A DNA stretch of 64,000 bases. Origin: Streptomyces nojiriensis (lineage in GTDB: Bacteria; Actinomycetota; Actinomycetes; Streptomycetales; Streptomycetaceae). The notes below the pieces were generated by a model. That model did not search any database. It saw only the letters and a program-made list of their open reading frames with translations, and was not told where the DNA came from. The position numbers and the translations under genes were made by a program. The stretch covers positions 5,889,501 through 5,953,500 of the forward strand of contig NZ_CP071139.1 of NCBI RefSeq assembly GCF_017639205.1. The letters are read 5' to 3'. Positions 42,814 through 54,086 of this stretch are shown here, in pieces; position 1 is the first letter of the stretch, and each line of letters opens with the position of its first letter.

Positions 42814-43830
42814 TCAGAAGTCCTCGTCCAGGTCGACCGTGCCCTCGACCGCGACCTGGTAGGCCGACGGACGGCGCTCGAAGAAGTTCGTCAGCTCCTG
42901 CACGCCCTGCAGCTCCATGAAGGAGAACGGGTTCTGCGAGCCGTACACCGGCGGGAAGCCCAGCCGGACCAGGCGCTGGTCCGCGACGCACTCCAGGTAC
43001 TCGCGCATCGACTCGGTGTTCATGCCCGGCAGGCCGTCACCGCACAGGTCGCGGCCGAACTGCAGCTCCGCCTCCACGGCCTCCTTGAGCATGTCGGTGA
43101 CCTGCTGCCGGAGGGCGTCGTCGAAGAGCTCCGGCTCCTCCTTGCGGACCGTGTCCACGACCTCGAAGGCGAAGTTCATGTGCATGGTCTCGTCGCGGAA
43201 GACCCAGTTGGTGCCGGTGGCCAGGCCGTGCAGCAGACCGCGCGAGCGGAACCAGTACACGTACGCGAAGGCGCCGTAGAAGAACAGGCCCTCGATGCAC
43301 GCGGCGAAGCAGATCAGGTTCAGCAGGAAGCGGCGGCGGTCGGCGGCCGTCTCCAGGCGCTCGATCTTCTCGACCGAGTCCATCCACTTGAAGCAGAACT
43401 GCGCCTTCTCGCGGATGGAGGGGATCTCCTCGACCGCGTCGAAGGCGGCCGCGCGGTCGTCCGGGTCGGGCAGGTAGGTGTCGAGCAGCGTCAGATAGAA
43501 CTGGACGTGCACGGCCTCCTCGAACAGCTGGCGCGACAGGTACAGGCGCGCCTCCGGGGAGTTGATGTGCTTGTAGAGCGTCAGCACCAGGTTGTTCGAG
43601 ACGATCGAGTCGCCCGTCGCGAAGAACGCGACCAGCCGGCCGATCATGTGCTGCTCGGAAGGCGTCAGCTTCGCCAGGTCGGCGACGTCCGAGTGGAGGT
43701 CGACCTCCTCGACGGTCCAGGTGTTCTTGATCGCGTCCCGGTAGCGCTCGTAGAAGTCCGGGTAGCGCATCGGGCGGAGCGTGAGCTCGAAGCCCGGGTC
43801 CAGGAGGTTCTTCTGGTCGTTGGAGCTCAT
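42814..43830 (-). CDS. nrdB: Class Ia ribonucleotide reductase small subunit NrdB
   Basis: The 338-residue R2 protein provides the di-iron tyrosyl radical site: the ligands lie in SRQLFEEAVHVQFY near residue 105 and in FRDETMHMNFAFEVV near 212. The C-terminal tail (TVDLDEDF) would bind the R1 subunit. It starts at ATG 43830, sharing a base with the nrdA stop (TAATG), so it is translated with nrdA. Confidence 0.96.
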   Translation of the reverse strand: MSSNDQKNLLDPGFELTLRPMRYPDFYERYRDAIKNTWTVEEVDLHSDVADLAKLTPSEQHMIGRLVAFFATGDSIVSNNLVLTLYKHINSPEARLYLSRQLFEEAVHVQFYLTLLDTYLPDPDDRAAAFDAVEEIPSIREKAQFCFKWMDSVEKIERLETAADRRRFLLNLICFAACIEGLFFYGAFAYVYWFRSRGLLHGLATGTNWVFRDETMHMNFAFEVVDTVRKEEPELFDDALRQQVTDMLKEAVEAELQFGRDLCGDGLPGMNTESMREYLECVADQRLVRLGFPPVYGSQNPFSFMELQGVQELTNFFERRPSAYQVAVEGTVDLDEDF

Positions 43831-46220
43831 TACTGGCAGGCCTCGCAGGACTCGGGGTTCTCAAGGGAGCAGGCCAGCGCCTCGGCGTCGGCGACCGCCT
43901 GCGGCAGCTCGACGGGGGTGGCCGCCTGCGCGGCGCGGGCGATCTTCGTCGCCGGGCGCGAGCGCAGGTAGTAGGTGGTCTTCAGACCCTGCTTCCAGGC
44001 GTACGCGTACATCGAGCTGAGCTTGCCGATGGTGGGCGTCTCCAGGAACAGGTTCAGCGACTGCGACTGGTCCAGGAACGGCGTACGGGCCGCCGCCATG
44101 TCGATCAGACCGCGCTGCGGGATCTCCCACGCCGTGCGGTACAGCTCGCGGACCTCGGCCGGGATCCAGCCGAAGCCCTGGACCGAGCCGGAGGAGTCGC
44201 GCAGCGCCTCGCGGGTCTGGGCGTCCCACACGCCGAGCTGCTTCAGCTCCTCCACCAGGTAGCCGTTCACCTGGAGGAACTCACCGCTGAGCGTCTCGCG
44301 CTTGAAGAGGTTGGAGACCTGCGGCTCGATGCACTCGTACACGCCGGCGATCGAGGCGATCGTGGCCGTCGGGGCGATGGCGAGGAGCAGGGAGTTGCGC
44401 ATGCCGGTCTCGGCGACGCGGGCGCGCAGCGCGGCCCAGCGCTCCGGCCAGTTCAGCTCGACGTCGTAGTGGTCCGGGTGCAGGACACCGCGGGCGGTAC
44501 GGGTCTGCTCCCAGGCCGGCAGCGGGCCGCTGCGCTCGGCGAGGTCGCAGGAGGCCTCGTAGGCGGCCAGCATGATGCGCTCGGAGAGCTTGGTGGACAG
44601 AGCCTTCGCCTCGGGGGAGTCGAAGGGCAGCTTCAGCTTGAAGAAGACGTCCTGGAGGCCCATCGCACCCAGGCCCACCGGGCGCCAGCGGGCGTTGGAG
44701 CGGCCGGCCTGCTCGGTCGGGTAGAAGTTGATGTCCACCACGCGGTCGAGGAAGGTGACGGCGGTGCGGACGGTCTCGTCGATCCGCTCCCAGTCGATCT
44801 CGCGACCGTCCGCCGTGTCGATGACGAACGCGCCCAGGTTGACCGAGCCGAGGTTGCAGACGGCCGTCTCGCCGTCGTTGGTGACCTCGATGATCTCGGT
44901 GCACAGGTTCGAGGAGTGCACGACGGTGCCCGGCTCGGCGGTCTGGTTCGCCGTGCGGTTGGAGGCGTCCTTGAAGGTCATCCAGCCCTGGCCGGTCTGC
45001 GCGAGGGTGCGCATCATCCGGCCGTACAGGTCGCGGGCGGGCATGGTCTTGCGGGCCAGGCCGTCCGCCTCGGCCTTGCGGTAGGCGGCGTCGAACTCGT
45101 CGCCCCACAGGTCGACCAGCTCGGGCACGTCGGCCGGGGAGAACAGCGACCAGTCGGCGTCGGCGTTCACGCGGCGCATGAACTCGTCCGGCACCCAGTG
45201 GGCGAGGTTCAGGTTGTGCGTACGGCGCTGGTCCTCACCGGTGTTGTCGCGGAGCTCCAGGAACTCCTCGATGTCCGCGTGCCAGGTCTCCAGGTAGACG
45301 GCGGCGGCGCCCTTGCGGCGGCCACCCTGGTTCACGGCGGCGACGGAGGCGTCGAGGGTCTTCAGGAACGGCACGATGCCGTTGGAGTGGCCGTTGGTGC
45401 CGCGGATCAGCGAACCGCGGGCACGGATGCGGGAGTACGAGAGGCCGATGCCGCCGGCGTGCTTGGAGAGGCGGGCGACCTGGTGGTAGCGGTCGTAGAT
45501 CGAGTCGAGCTCGTCCAGCGGGGAGTCCAGCAGGTAGCAGGAGGACATCTGCGGGTGCCGGGTGCCGGAGTTGAAGAGCGTGGGGGAGGACGGCAGGTAG
45601 TCCAGGCGGCTCATCAGCCGGTACAGCGAGGCCACTTCCTCCACGGCCTGCACGCTGTCGTCCGCGGCGAGGCCGCAGGCCACGCGCAGCATGAAGTACT
45701 GCGGGGTCTCGATGACCTGACGGGTGATCGGGTGGCGCAGCAGGTACCGGCTGTGCAGGGTGCGCAGGCCGAAGAAGCCGAAGCGGTCGTCGGCGCCCTC
45801 GGCGAGGGTCAGCTCGACGAGCGAGTCGAGCCGGCTCGCGTGGGTGCGGACGAACTCGGCGGTGCGGTCGGCGATGAGGCCCTCGCGGTGGCCGACCTCG
45901 ACCGAGGCCGAGAAGGAGGTGGAGCCCTGGCTCGCGGCCTCGTCGCGCACGGCCAGCGTCAGCAGGCGGGCGGCGAGCCGGGAGTAGGCCGGGTCCTCGG
46001 AGATGAGGCCGGCGGCGGCCTCCGTGGCCAGCCCGCGCAGTTCGGCGTCGTCGGCGGCGGAGCTGCGGCCGCGCAGCGCGGAGGCCGCGACCCGGCCGGG
46101 GTCGGTGTCGGGGAGGTCCGCCGTAAGTTCGGTGAGGGTACGCAGCAGCGTGGCCCCCGGGCCCTCGGTGTTGTCGCCAGAAGTGGACTCGGCGCGCGGT
46201 GCGGAAGGCGCGATGGTCAC
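43830..46220 (-). CDS. nrdA: Class Ia ribonucleotide reductase large subunit NrdA
   Basis: The 796-residue R1 protein reduces ribonucleoside diphosphates. It shows the active-site Cys in SSCYLLDSPLDEL near 247, NLCTEIIEV and CNLGSVNLGAF near 430-450, the PTATIASIAG segment near 612 and the redox CEAC pair at the C-terminus (SCEACQ). GTG 46220 is the likely start; the upstream ~250 bases form the riboswitch leader. The N-terminal 40 residues are variable. Confidence 0.95.
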   Translation of the reverse strand: MTIAPSAPRAESTSGDNTEGPGATLLRTLTELTADLPDTDPGRVAASALRGRSSAADDAELRGLATEAAAGLISEDPAYSRLAARLLTLAVRDEAASQGSTSFSASVEVGHREGLIADRTAEFVRTHASRLDSLVELTLAEGADDRFGFFGLRTLHSRYLLRHPITRQVIETPQYFMLRVACGLAADDSVQAVEEVASLYRLMSRLDYLPSSPTLFNSGTRHPQMSSCYLLDSPLDELDSIYDRYHQVARLSKHAGGIGLSYSRIRARGSLIRGTNGHSNGIVPFLKTLDASVAAVNQGGRRKGAAAVYLETWHADIEEFLELRDNTGEDQRRTHNLNLAHWVPDEFMRRVNADADWSLFSPADVPELVDLWGDEFDAAYRKAEADGLARKTMPARDLYGRMMRTLAQTGQGWMTFKDASNRTANQTAEPGTVVHSSNLCTEIIEVTNDGETAVCNLGSVNLGAFVIDTADGREIDWERIDETVRTAVTFLDRVVDINFYPTEQAGRSNARWRPVGLGAMGLQDVFFKLKLPFDSPEAKALSTKLSERIMLAAYEASCDLAERSGPLPAWEQTRTARGVLHPDHYDVELNWPERWAALRARVAETGMRNSLLLAIAPTATIASIAGVYECIEPQVSNLFKRETLSGEFLQVNGYLVEELKQLGVWDAQTREALRDSSGSVQGFGWIPAEVRELYRTAWEIPQRGLIDMAAARTPFLDQSQSLNLFLETPTIGKLSSMYAYAWKQGLKTTYYLRSRPATKIARAAQAATPVELPQAVADAEALACSLENPESCEACQ

Positions 46221-46334
46221 GGCGGGAGCTCTCCCTCGCTCGGCCCGGTCATCGGCGGAGCGGGGCGCGAGCGGGCGCACGCGGGCGCGACGAGAACGCG
46301 TACCCCGCATGGCGTCCACCGGCCCAACCGCGAG

Positions 46335-46372
46335 GCCCGGACGAATCGGCACCCGGTTCGGTCGATCCGGGC
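46335..46372 (-). promoter_or_regulatory. Expression-platform hairpin of the nrdAB riboswitch
   Basis: GCCCGGA and TCCGGGC arms (46335-46341 and 46366-46372) enclose a further imperfect stem. It starts two bases from the riboswitch P1 strand and could be the terminator or sequestering stem that responds to cobalamin. Confidence 0.45.
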
Positions 46373-46374
46373 GC

Positions 46375-46473
46375 GCTGTCGGCAGGTCATCGGACTTGGC
46401 ATCCGGTAGCCGGACACTTCATACCGTTGCGGGACAGTTCCGGATTCGCACCGGATTCCCCTGCGGCGACAGC
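46375..46473 (-). ncRNA. Cobalamin (B12) riboswitch in the nrdAB leader
   Basis: Read on the minus strand the leader has GGGAATCCGGTGCGAATCC, then ACTGTCCCGCAACGGT and a B12-box end ...GACCTGCC, the conserved core of cobalamin riboswitches. P1 is formed by CGACAGC arms at 46375-46381 and 46467-46473. A B12 riboswitch controlling nrdABS is known in S. coelicolor: coenzyme B12 turns off the class Ia enzyme when the B12-dependent class II enzyme can work. Confidence 0.93.
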
Positions 46474-46480
46474 AGGCATG

Positions 46481-46523
46481 AGCATACATGTGGGGGCGGC
46501 CCTGTGCGGTAACCCCCACATGT
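46481..46523 (-). promoter_or_regulatory. nrdAB promoter region with paired NrdR-type boxes
   Basis: A perfect 11-base inverted repeat, ACATGTGGGGG at 46486-46496 and CCCCCACATGT at 46513-46523, extends to NrdR-like boxes containing CACTACATGT and ACATGTATG. A -10-like TATGCT (minus strand, 46481-46486) overlaps the inner box, and transcription would start at the edge of the riboswitch. Confidence 0.7.
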
Positions 46524-46536
46524 AGTGTCGGCACGG

Positions 46537-47034
46537 CTACAGCTTGAGCCGGTAAGTGAGGAGTGTCAGGCCCTCGATCGGCGCCCAGTCCCGCTCCGGA
46601 GTGCGTACGAAGCCCAGGCGCGCGTAGATCCGATGGGCTCCGGCCATGCTGCGCTGGGTGGAGAGAACCAGGCCGGTCACGCCCTCCAGGGCCCGCGCCC
46701 GCTCGACGCAGGCCCGCACCAGAGCCTCGCCGGCGCCCTGGCCGCGCGCCTCGTGGGCCACGGCGAGCATCCGGAACTCCGCCTCGTCGGGGGCGGCGAT
46801 GTCGGCGAGCGGACTGCCCGGAGCGGCGAAGGTCACACCGCCGAGCAACCGCCCGTCCCGCTCGGCGACGAGCACCTCGGCCCGGGCGGCCCGGCCGGCC
46901 ACGTCGCGCAGCACGTTCAGGTACGCGTCGTCCTCGTTGAAGTCCAGATGCCCGTCGGCGAGGTAGGCCTGCGCCGTGATCTCACCCAGCTCCGCGTAGT
47001 CGTCGGGCAGCGCCGTTCTGATCACCATGTCCAT
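46537..47034 (-). CDS. GNAT family N-acetyltransferase
   Basis: The 165-residue protein has a GNAT fold: the acetyl-CoA loop is AVAHEARGQGAGEALV (near 91-106, Q/RxxGxG/A), followed by helices and the C-terminal beta segment YARLGFVRTP. Substrate unknown. It lies upstream of, and in the same direction as, nrdA, but the nrdA promoter region separates them. Confidence 0.9.
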   Translation of the reverse strand: MDMVIRTALPDDYAELGEITAQAYLADGHLDFNEDDAYLNVLRDVAGRAARAEVLVAERDGRLLGGVTFAAPGSPLADIAAPDEAEFRMLAVAHEARGQGAGEALVRACVERARALEGVTGLVLSTQRSMAGAHRIYARLGFVRTPERDWAPIEGLTLLTYRLKL

Positions 47035-47123
47035 GCGGTCGAGTGTGCAGGACGGCGGTCGGCGCCGTCGTCGCCGTAGCCGCAGGCAGGAGAAGCCCCG
47101 GGTGTACAGGAGACCGAACAGCC

Positions 47124-47159
47124 CGAAGGCCCCGCCGGAAGCATCCGGCGGGGCCTTCG
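47124..47159. terminator. Terminator after the cstA operon
   Basis: A perfect 15-bp stem, 47124-47138 with 47145-47159, with a six-base loop lies 13 bases past the YbdD-like stop on the minus strand. Confidence 0.85.
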
Positions 47160-47172
47160 CGTGCGGGGTGGC

Positions 47173-47366
47173 TCAGCAGCAGCGGAAGCCCTCGCGGGGG
47201 TCCGCCTCGCGGGCGTCCGTACGGGCGCGTTCGAAGGCGCGGCGGGTGAGGACCTCCGCGTCCGGGTCGTGGGAGCGGGCGTGGGCCACGTAGCGGTCGT
47301 ACGCGGCCTCCCCCGAGAACTCCCGTACGTAGAACCGGGCCCTGGCCAGCACGTTCCGTACGGTGC

Positions 47367-47370
<4 letters not shown>
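47173..47370 (-). CDS. YbdD/YjiX-like small protein
   Basis: The 65-residue protein resembles the YbdD/YjiX (DUF466) family (YVREFSGEAAYDRYV; SHDPDAEVLTRRAFERAR), which typically follows cstA-like transporters and may be an accessory subunit. GTG 47370 overlaps the cstA stop (GTGA). It ends in FRCC. Confidence 0.88.
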
Positions 47371-49586
<2,216 letters not shown>

Positions 49587-49711
49587 GACCTCGTCCCCTC
49601 GTCGATCATCTGCGTAAGCAGGCGGAATCTACGGGGGATTGCCTGGTGAACGTAAGACCCCGTCCGCATTCCGGTCGTGGGATTCCGGTACGCGGAGCGG
49701 GGTGACAGGGG

Positions 49712-50476
49712 TCAGACGGCGGGGCGCTTGAGCCGGGCGACGAACTTGTACCGGTCGCCGCGGTACACCGAGCGCACCCACTCCACCGGTTCGCCGTCGG
49801 CGTCCAGGGAGTGCCGGGAGAGCATCAGCATCGGCAGCCCGACGTCGGTGCCGAGCAGCCCGGCCTCGCGCGGGGTGGCCAGTGAGGTCTCGATGGTCTC
49901 CTCGGCCTCGGCCAGGTGCACGTCGTAGACCTCGGCGAGCGCGGTGTAGAGGGACGTGTACTTGGCCAGCGACCGGCGCAGCGCGGGGAAGCGCTTGGCC
50001 GAGAGGTGGGTGGTCTCGATGGCCATCGGCTCACCGCTGGCCAGGCGCAGCCGCTCGATGCGCAGCACCCGTCCGCCGGTGGTGATCTTGAGCAGTCCGG
50101 CGAGGGTGTCGTCGGCCGTCACGTATCCGATGTCGAGGAGCTGGGACGTCGGTTCCAGGCCCTGGGCCCGCATGTCCTCCGTGTACGAGGTCAGTTGCAG
50201 GGCCTGGGAGACCTTGGGCTTGGCGACGAAGGTGCCTTTGCCCTGGATCCGTTCCAGTCGCCCCTCTACGACCAGTTCCTGGAGGGCCTGCCGGACGGTG
50301 GTCCGCGAGGTGTCGAACTCGGCCGCGAGCGTGCGCTCGGGCGGTACCGGCGTGCCGGGCGGCAGTGTTTCGGTCATGTCGAGCAAGTGCCGCTTGAGTC
50401 GGTAGTACTTGGGCACACGCGCCGTGCGAGTGGCTGCCCCGCCTTCCGGCTCCGTGGTCGCCCCTTCGGTGGCCAT
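49712..50476 (-). CDS. dasR: GntR/HutC regulator DasR (GlcNAc metabolism)
   Basis: The 254-residue protein has an N-terminal winged helix (TLAAEFDTSRTTVRQALQELVVEGRLERIQGKGTFVA, residues about 50-85) and a UTRA effector domain (residues 100-245). The sequence and the divergent dasABC operon identify DasR, which represses chitosugar uptake and controls development; glucosamine-6-phosphate releases it. ATG 50476 is the preferred start. Confidence 0.95.
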   Translation of the reverse strand: MATEGATTEPEGGAATRTARVPKYYRLKRHLLDMTETLPPGTPVPPERTLAAEFDTSRTTVRQALQELVVEGRLERIQGKGTFVAKPKVSQALQLTSYTEDMRAQGLEPTSQLLDIGYVTADDTLAGLLKITTGGRVLRIERLRLASGEPMAIETTHLSAKRFPALRRSLAKYTSLYTALAEVYDVHLAEAEETIETSLATPREAGLLGTDVGLPMLMLSRHSLDADGEPVEWVRSVYRGDRYKFVARLKRPAV

Positions 50477-50634
50477 CGCCGCCCGCCTTCCCGACTCCAG
50501 TTTCGCTGCCGTCACCGGCTCCTCCGATATGTGCGGTCACATCGTGACACGTAAGGGGGGACAGGCCTTCTCTCTCCCCAGGTGTCGGTCCGATAACGGA
50601 CCGGGCACCCGCTCATTAGACCCTTGACACCCCT

Positions 50635-50650
50635 AAAGGTCTAGGCCAAG
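50635..50650. promoter_or_regulatory. DasR site (dre) 1 upstream of dasA
   Basis: The 16-mer AAAGGTCTAGGCCAAG matches the dre consensus ACTGGTCTAGACCACT at 11 positions, with an intact GGTCTAG core. It lies downstream of a TTGACA (50624-50629). Confidence 0.65.
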
Positions 50651-50658
50651 CTCCAGCT

Positions 50659-50674
50659 ACTGGTCTAAACCAAT
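50659..50674. promoter_or_regulatory. DasR site (dre) 2 upstream of dasA
   Basis: The 16-mer ACTGGTCTAAACCAAT matches the dre consensus at 14 of 16 positions. Two spaced dre sites would allow cooperative repression of dasABC and possibly dasR. Confidence 0.88.
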
Positions 50675-50765
50675 ATGGATCAGATCCCGGCCCCACGGCA
50701 GTACTTCGCGTATGTCACCGCGGCGGGCAAGGGAAGTGCAGGCAGGCATCCCTGAGGAGGGTGGC

Positions 50766-52046
50766 GTGAAGCGCAAGCTCATCGCGGCGGTTGGAGTCGC
50801 GGGCATGGTTATCGGCCTCGCGGCTTGTGGCAACGGGGACGACGACAAGGCCAAGGCCGACGCGGGCCCCAAGGAGATCACCGTCTGGGTCATGGACGGC
50901 TCCGCGCCGAAGGCCTGGATCGACGAGGTCAACAAGGAGTTCTCGGCCAAGCACCCCGGTGTGACGGTCAAGGTCGAGGAGCAGAAGTGGACCGGCATCC
51001 AGGAGAAGGTCACCACGGCCCTCTCCGAGAACACGCCTCCGGACGTTCTTGAGCTCGGCAACACCCAGACCGCGGGCTACGCGGTCACCGGCGGTCTCGC
51101 CGACCTGACGAAGGACAAGGCCCAGCTCGGCGCCGACGCCTGGCAGAAGAGCATGCTCGCCTCGGCCGAGGTCGAGGGCAAGCTCTACTCCGCCCCGTGG
51201 TACGCCGCCAACCGCGTCGTCATCTACGACAAGAAGGCCTTCGCGAAGGCCGGCGTCACCCCGCCCACCACCCGCGACGAGTGGGTCGCCGGCCTGGAGA
51301 AGCTGAAGGCGGCCGACCCGGCCTCGCAGCCGATCTACCTGCCCGGCCAGAGCTGGTACGTCCTCGCGGGCCTGATCTGGGACGAGGGCGGCGACCTCGC
51401 CGTCAAGGACGGCAGCAAGTGGAAGGGCGGACTGGGCACCCCGCAGGCCGCCTCCGCCATGGACTTCTACAAGAAGCTCCAGTCCTTCTCCACCGCCCCC
51501 AAGGACAAGGACGAGGCCACCCCGCAGCAGTCCACCGACATCGTTCCCAAGGGCGGCGTCGCCTCCTGGATCGGTCTCGGCTGGGAGGCCGGCGGTGCCG
51601 AGAAGGCCCTGAAGGACGCGGGCAAGGAAGCCGACTTCGGCTACTTCCCGATCCCCGGCAAGACCGCCGACAAGTCCGGCACCGTCTTCCTCGGCGGCTC
51701 GAACCTCGCCATCGCCGAGCGCTCCAAGAACAAGGAGCTCGCCAAGGAGTGGCTGGCCCTCGCCGCCGGCAAGGACCAGATGACCAAGTACGCCGCCGAG
51801 ACCAAGGGCGCGCTGCTCCCGAACCAGGCCGGCGCCAACTTCACCCCGGCCGCGGGCTCCTTCGCCGAGGCCATGGGCAAGGCCGGCGCCAACGGCAAGA
51901 TCACCCCGGTCACCGCGGGCTGGGCGAACGTCGAGACCGAGCCGAACCCCATCAAGGAGTTCATGACCAAGGTCCTGAAGGGCGAGGACGCAGCCAAGGC
52001 GGGCGCGGACGCGGACGCGGAGATCGCGAAGCGCATCAACAAGTAG
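50766..52046 (+). CDS. dasA: Chitosugar-binding lipoprotein DasA
   Basis: The 426-residue protein is an ABC solute-binding lipoprotein. The lipobox is LAAC near residue 21 after a hydrophobic signal (LIAAVGVAGMVIGLAAC). The mature part follows the sugar-binding protein fold. In Streptomyces DasA binds N,N'-diacetylchitobiose. GTG 50766 follows GAGGAGGGTGGC. A hairpin in the dasA-dasB gap is expected to raise dasA mRNA relative to dasBC. Confidence 0.95.
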   Translation: MKRKLIAAVGVAGMVIGLAACGNGDDDKAKADAGPKEITVWVMDGSAPKAWIDEVNKEFSAKHPGVTVKVEEQKWTGIQEKVTTALSENTPPDVLELGNTQTAGYAVTGGLADLTKDKAQLGADAWQKSMLASAEVEGKLYSAPWYAANRVVIYDKKAFAKAGVTPPTTRDEWVAGLEKLKAADPASQPIYLPGQSWYVLAGLIWDEGGDLAVKDGSKWKGGLGTPQAASAMDFYKKLQSFSTAPKDKDEATPQQSTDIVPKGGVASWIGLGWEAGGAEKALKDAGKEADFGYFPIPGKTADKSGTVFLGGSNLAIAERSKNKELAKEWLALAAGKDQMTKYAAETKGALLPNQAGANFTPAAGSFAEAMGKAGANGKITPVTAGWANVETEPNPIKEFMTKVLKGEDAAKAGADADAEIAKRINK

Positions 52047-52096
52047 TCCCGCCCCGCAGTACCGCACGACCCAGCAGTGTGAACGCACCGGGGAGT

Positions 52097-52122
52097 GCGG
52101 CAGGTGCCCGGACACCCGCCGC
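52097..52122 (+). terminator. Intercistronic hairpin after dasA
   Basis: GCGGCAGGTG (52097-52106) pairs with CACCCGCCGC (52113-52122), nine of ten bases, with a 6-base loop. Such stems protect the binding-protein mRNA and reduce read-through. A second small stem TTGACT/AGTCAA lies at 52139-52154. Confidence 0.6.
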
Positions 52123-52172
52123 GCCCCCGGTCGCGCATTTGACTCCACAGTCAACCGCGAGGAAGCCAAGCC

Positions 52173-53192
52173 ATGACCGTGCACTCCCAGGGAGCGGTGA
52201 CCAGCGCTCCACAGGACGCACCACCGAAGTCCGCCGGACTGCCCGAGACGCCGGCCCCAGCGACCGGCCCCGGCCCCACGCCGCCTCGCGGGGGCGGGAA
52301 GTCGCTCCCCACGGGGTGGCTGCCCTATCTGTTGGTCGCGCCCGCGGTGCTCGCCCTCGCGACGCTCCTGCTGTACCCGCTGATCAAGAACGTGATCCTG
52401 TCCCTCCAGGACATCAACAAGATCGAGTTCATCCAGCGGAAGTACCCCTTCGCGGGACTCGACAACTACACCGAGCTGCTCGGTGACACGAAGTTCTGGA
52501 CCGTGGTCGTCCGCAGCTTCGGCTTCACCCTGGCCAACGTCGCGCTGATCATGGTGCTGGGAAGCCTCATCGGCATCCTGCTGAACAAGCTCGGCAAGAA
52601 GATGCGACTGGTCCTCTCGATGGCCCTGGTGATGGCCTGGGCCATGCCCATCGTCGCCTCGGTACAGGTCTTCCGCTGGCTGTTCGACGAGCAGTTCGGC
52701 GTCATGAACTGGGTCATGCGCACCGCCGGCTTCTCCGGCTACGAGCAGCACAACTGGATGGAGACCGGCCTCTCCACCATGGTGATCGTCACGATCCTGG
52801 TGGTCTGGGGCTCCATCCCGTTCGTCGCCCTCAACATGTACGCCGGCCTCACCACGGTCGGCGCCGAGCTGTACGAGGCCGCCCGGATGGACGGGGCCAA
52901 CGGCTGGCAGACCTTCTGGAAGATCGTCTTCCCGAACCTGAAGCCCTTCTTCCTCATCACCACCTTCCTCGAGGTGATCTGGGTGTTCAAGGCCTTCACC
53001 CAGGTCTACGCGATGAACAAGGGCGGCCCGGACCGCGCCTCCGAGATCCTGCCGGTCTTCGCCTACGTCGAGGGCCAGAGCCAGGCCCACTACGGCCTCG
53101 CCGCCGCGATCTCCGTCCTGACGATCGTGATCCTCGTGATCGTCATGTCCTTCTACTTCCGCCTGATCCTGAAGCAGGAGGAGGAGCAGTGA
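52173..53192 (+). CDS. dasB: Sugar ABC permease DasB
   Basis: The 339-residue permease has six membrane helices after a 45-residue Pro-rich N-terminal tail, and the EAA loop EAARMDGANGWQTFWKIVFP near 230 that contacts the ATPase. ATG 52173 follows GAGGAAGCC. Overlaps dasC by GTGA. No ATPase gene is in the operon; DasABC is known to use the shared MsiK ATPase. Confidence 0.95.
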   Translation: MTVHSQGAVTSAPQDAPPKSAGLPETPAPATGPGPTPPRGGGKSLPTGWLPYLLVAPAVLALATLLLYPLIKNVILSLQDINKIEFIQRKYPFAGLDNYTELLGDTKFWTVVVRSFGFTLANVALIMVLGSLIGILLNKLGKKMRLVLSMALVMAWAMPIVASVQVFRWLFDEQFGVMNWVMRTAGFSGYEQHNWMETGLSTMVIVTILVVWGSIPFVALNMYAGLTTVGAELYEAARMDGANGWQTFWKIVFPNLKPFFLITTFLEVIWVFKAFTQVYAMNKGGPDRASEILPVFAYVEGQSQAHYGLAAAISVLTIVILVIVMSFYFRLILKQEEEQ

Positions 53193-54079
53193 GCACCACC
53201 ACCGCCCCGAAGCCCGCGGCTCCCGAGAGGCCCGCACAGCAGCTGCGCACCCGCCGCCCGGTACGCCCCGCGGCCGTGGCCAAGAACCTCGGCGCGCTCC
53301 TGCTGGCCCTGGTCTTCGTCTTCCCCGTGTACTGGATGTTCTCCTCGGCCCTCAAGCCGGCCGACCAGATGCTCACGAAGGACCCCGTCTTCGTCTTCAC
53401 GCCGACGACGGCCAACTTCGCCAAGGCCACCGGGGTCGAGAACTTCTGGACGTACGTCACCAACAGCGTCCTGGTCACCGTCGGCGCCGTCCTGCTGGCC
53501 CTGCTCGTCGCCCTCGCCGCGAGCTTCGCGATCGCCCGCATGAGGTTCAAGGGCCGCAAGGGCCTGGTCCTCACCGTGATGATGGCCCAGATGGCCCCCT
53601 GGGAGGTCATGGTCATCGCGATGTACATGATCGCCCGCGACGGCGAGATGCTGAACAGCCTCCCGCTGCTCACCGCGATCTACTTCGTGATGATCCTCCC
53701 CTTCACCATCTGGACCCTGCGCGGCTTCATCGCCGCCGTCCCGGTGACCCTGGAGGAGGCGGCGCAGATCGACGGCTGCACCCGCGGCCAGGCCTTCCGC
53801 AAGGTGATCTTCCCGCTGCTGGCCCCCGGCCTGATGTCCACCTCGCTCTTCGGCTTCATCACGGCCTGGAACGAGTTCGCCATGGTCCTGATCCTGAACA
53901 AGGACAAGAGCGCGCAGACCCTGCCGCTGTGGCTGACCGAGTTCATGTCCGCCTTCGGCAACGACTGGGGCGCCACCATGGCCGCTTCCTCGCTCTTCGC
54001 GGTCCCGGTCCTGCTGATCTTCATCTTCCTCCAGCGCAAGGCCGTCGGCGGCATGACCGCCGGCGCCGTGAAGGGATGA
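53189..54079 (+). CDS. dasC: Sugar ABC permease DasC
   Basis: The 296-residue permease has six helices and the EAA loop EEAAQIDGCTRGQAFRKVIFP near 192. It starts with GTG 53189 inside the dasB stop, so the two permeases are made together. Its stop is seven bases before dasD. Confidence 0.95.
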   Translation: MSTTTAPKPAAPERPAQQLRTRRPVRPAAVAKNLGALLLALVFVFPVYWMFSSALKPADQMLTKDPVFVFTPTTANFAKATGVENFWTYVTNSVLVTVGAVLLALLVALAASFAIARMRFKGRKGLVLTVMMAQMAPWEVMVIAMYMIARDGEMLNSLPLLTAIYFVMILPFTIWTLRGFIAAVPVTLEEAAQIDGCTRGQAFRKVIFPLLAPGLMSTSLFGFITAWNEFAMVLILNKDKSAQTLPLWLTEFMSAFGNDWGATMAASSLFAVPVLLIFIFLQRKAVGGMTAGAVKG

Positions 54080-54086
54080 CGCCGTC

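Noticed and set aside
49664..49692. ECF sigma promoter before cstA based on repeated GGAAT
   Set aside because: The spacing to the nearest GTT is 16, not 18, and two overlapping copies make the match likely by chance.
50624..50652. A consensus -35/-10 promoter for dasA using TTGACA at 50624
   Set aside because: No acceptable -10 box lies 16-19 bases downstream, so the promoter was not annotated, only the DasR sites.
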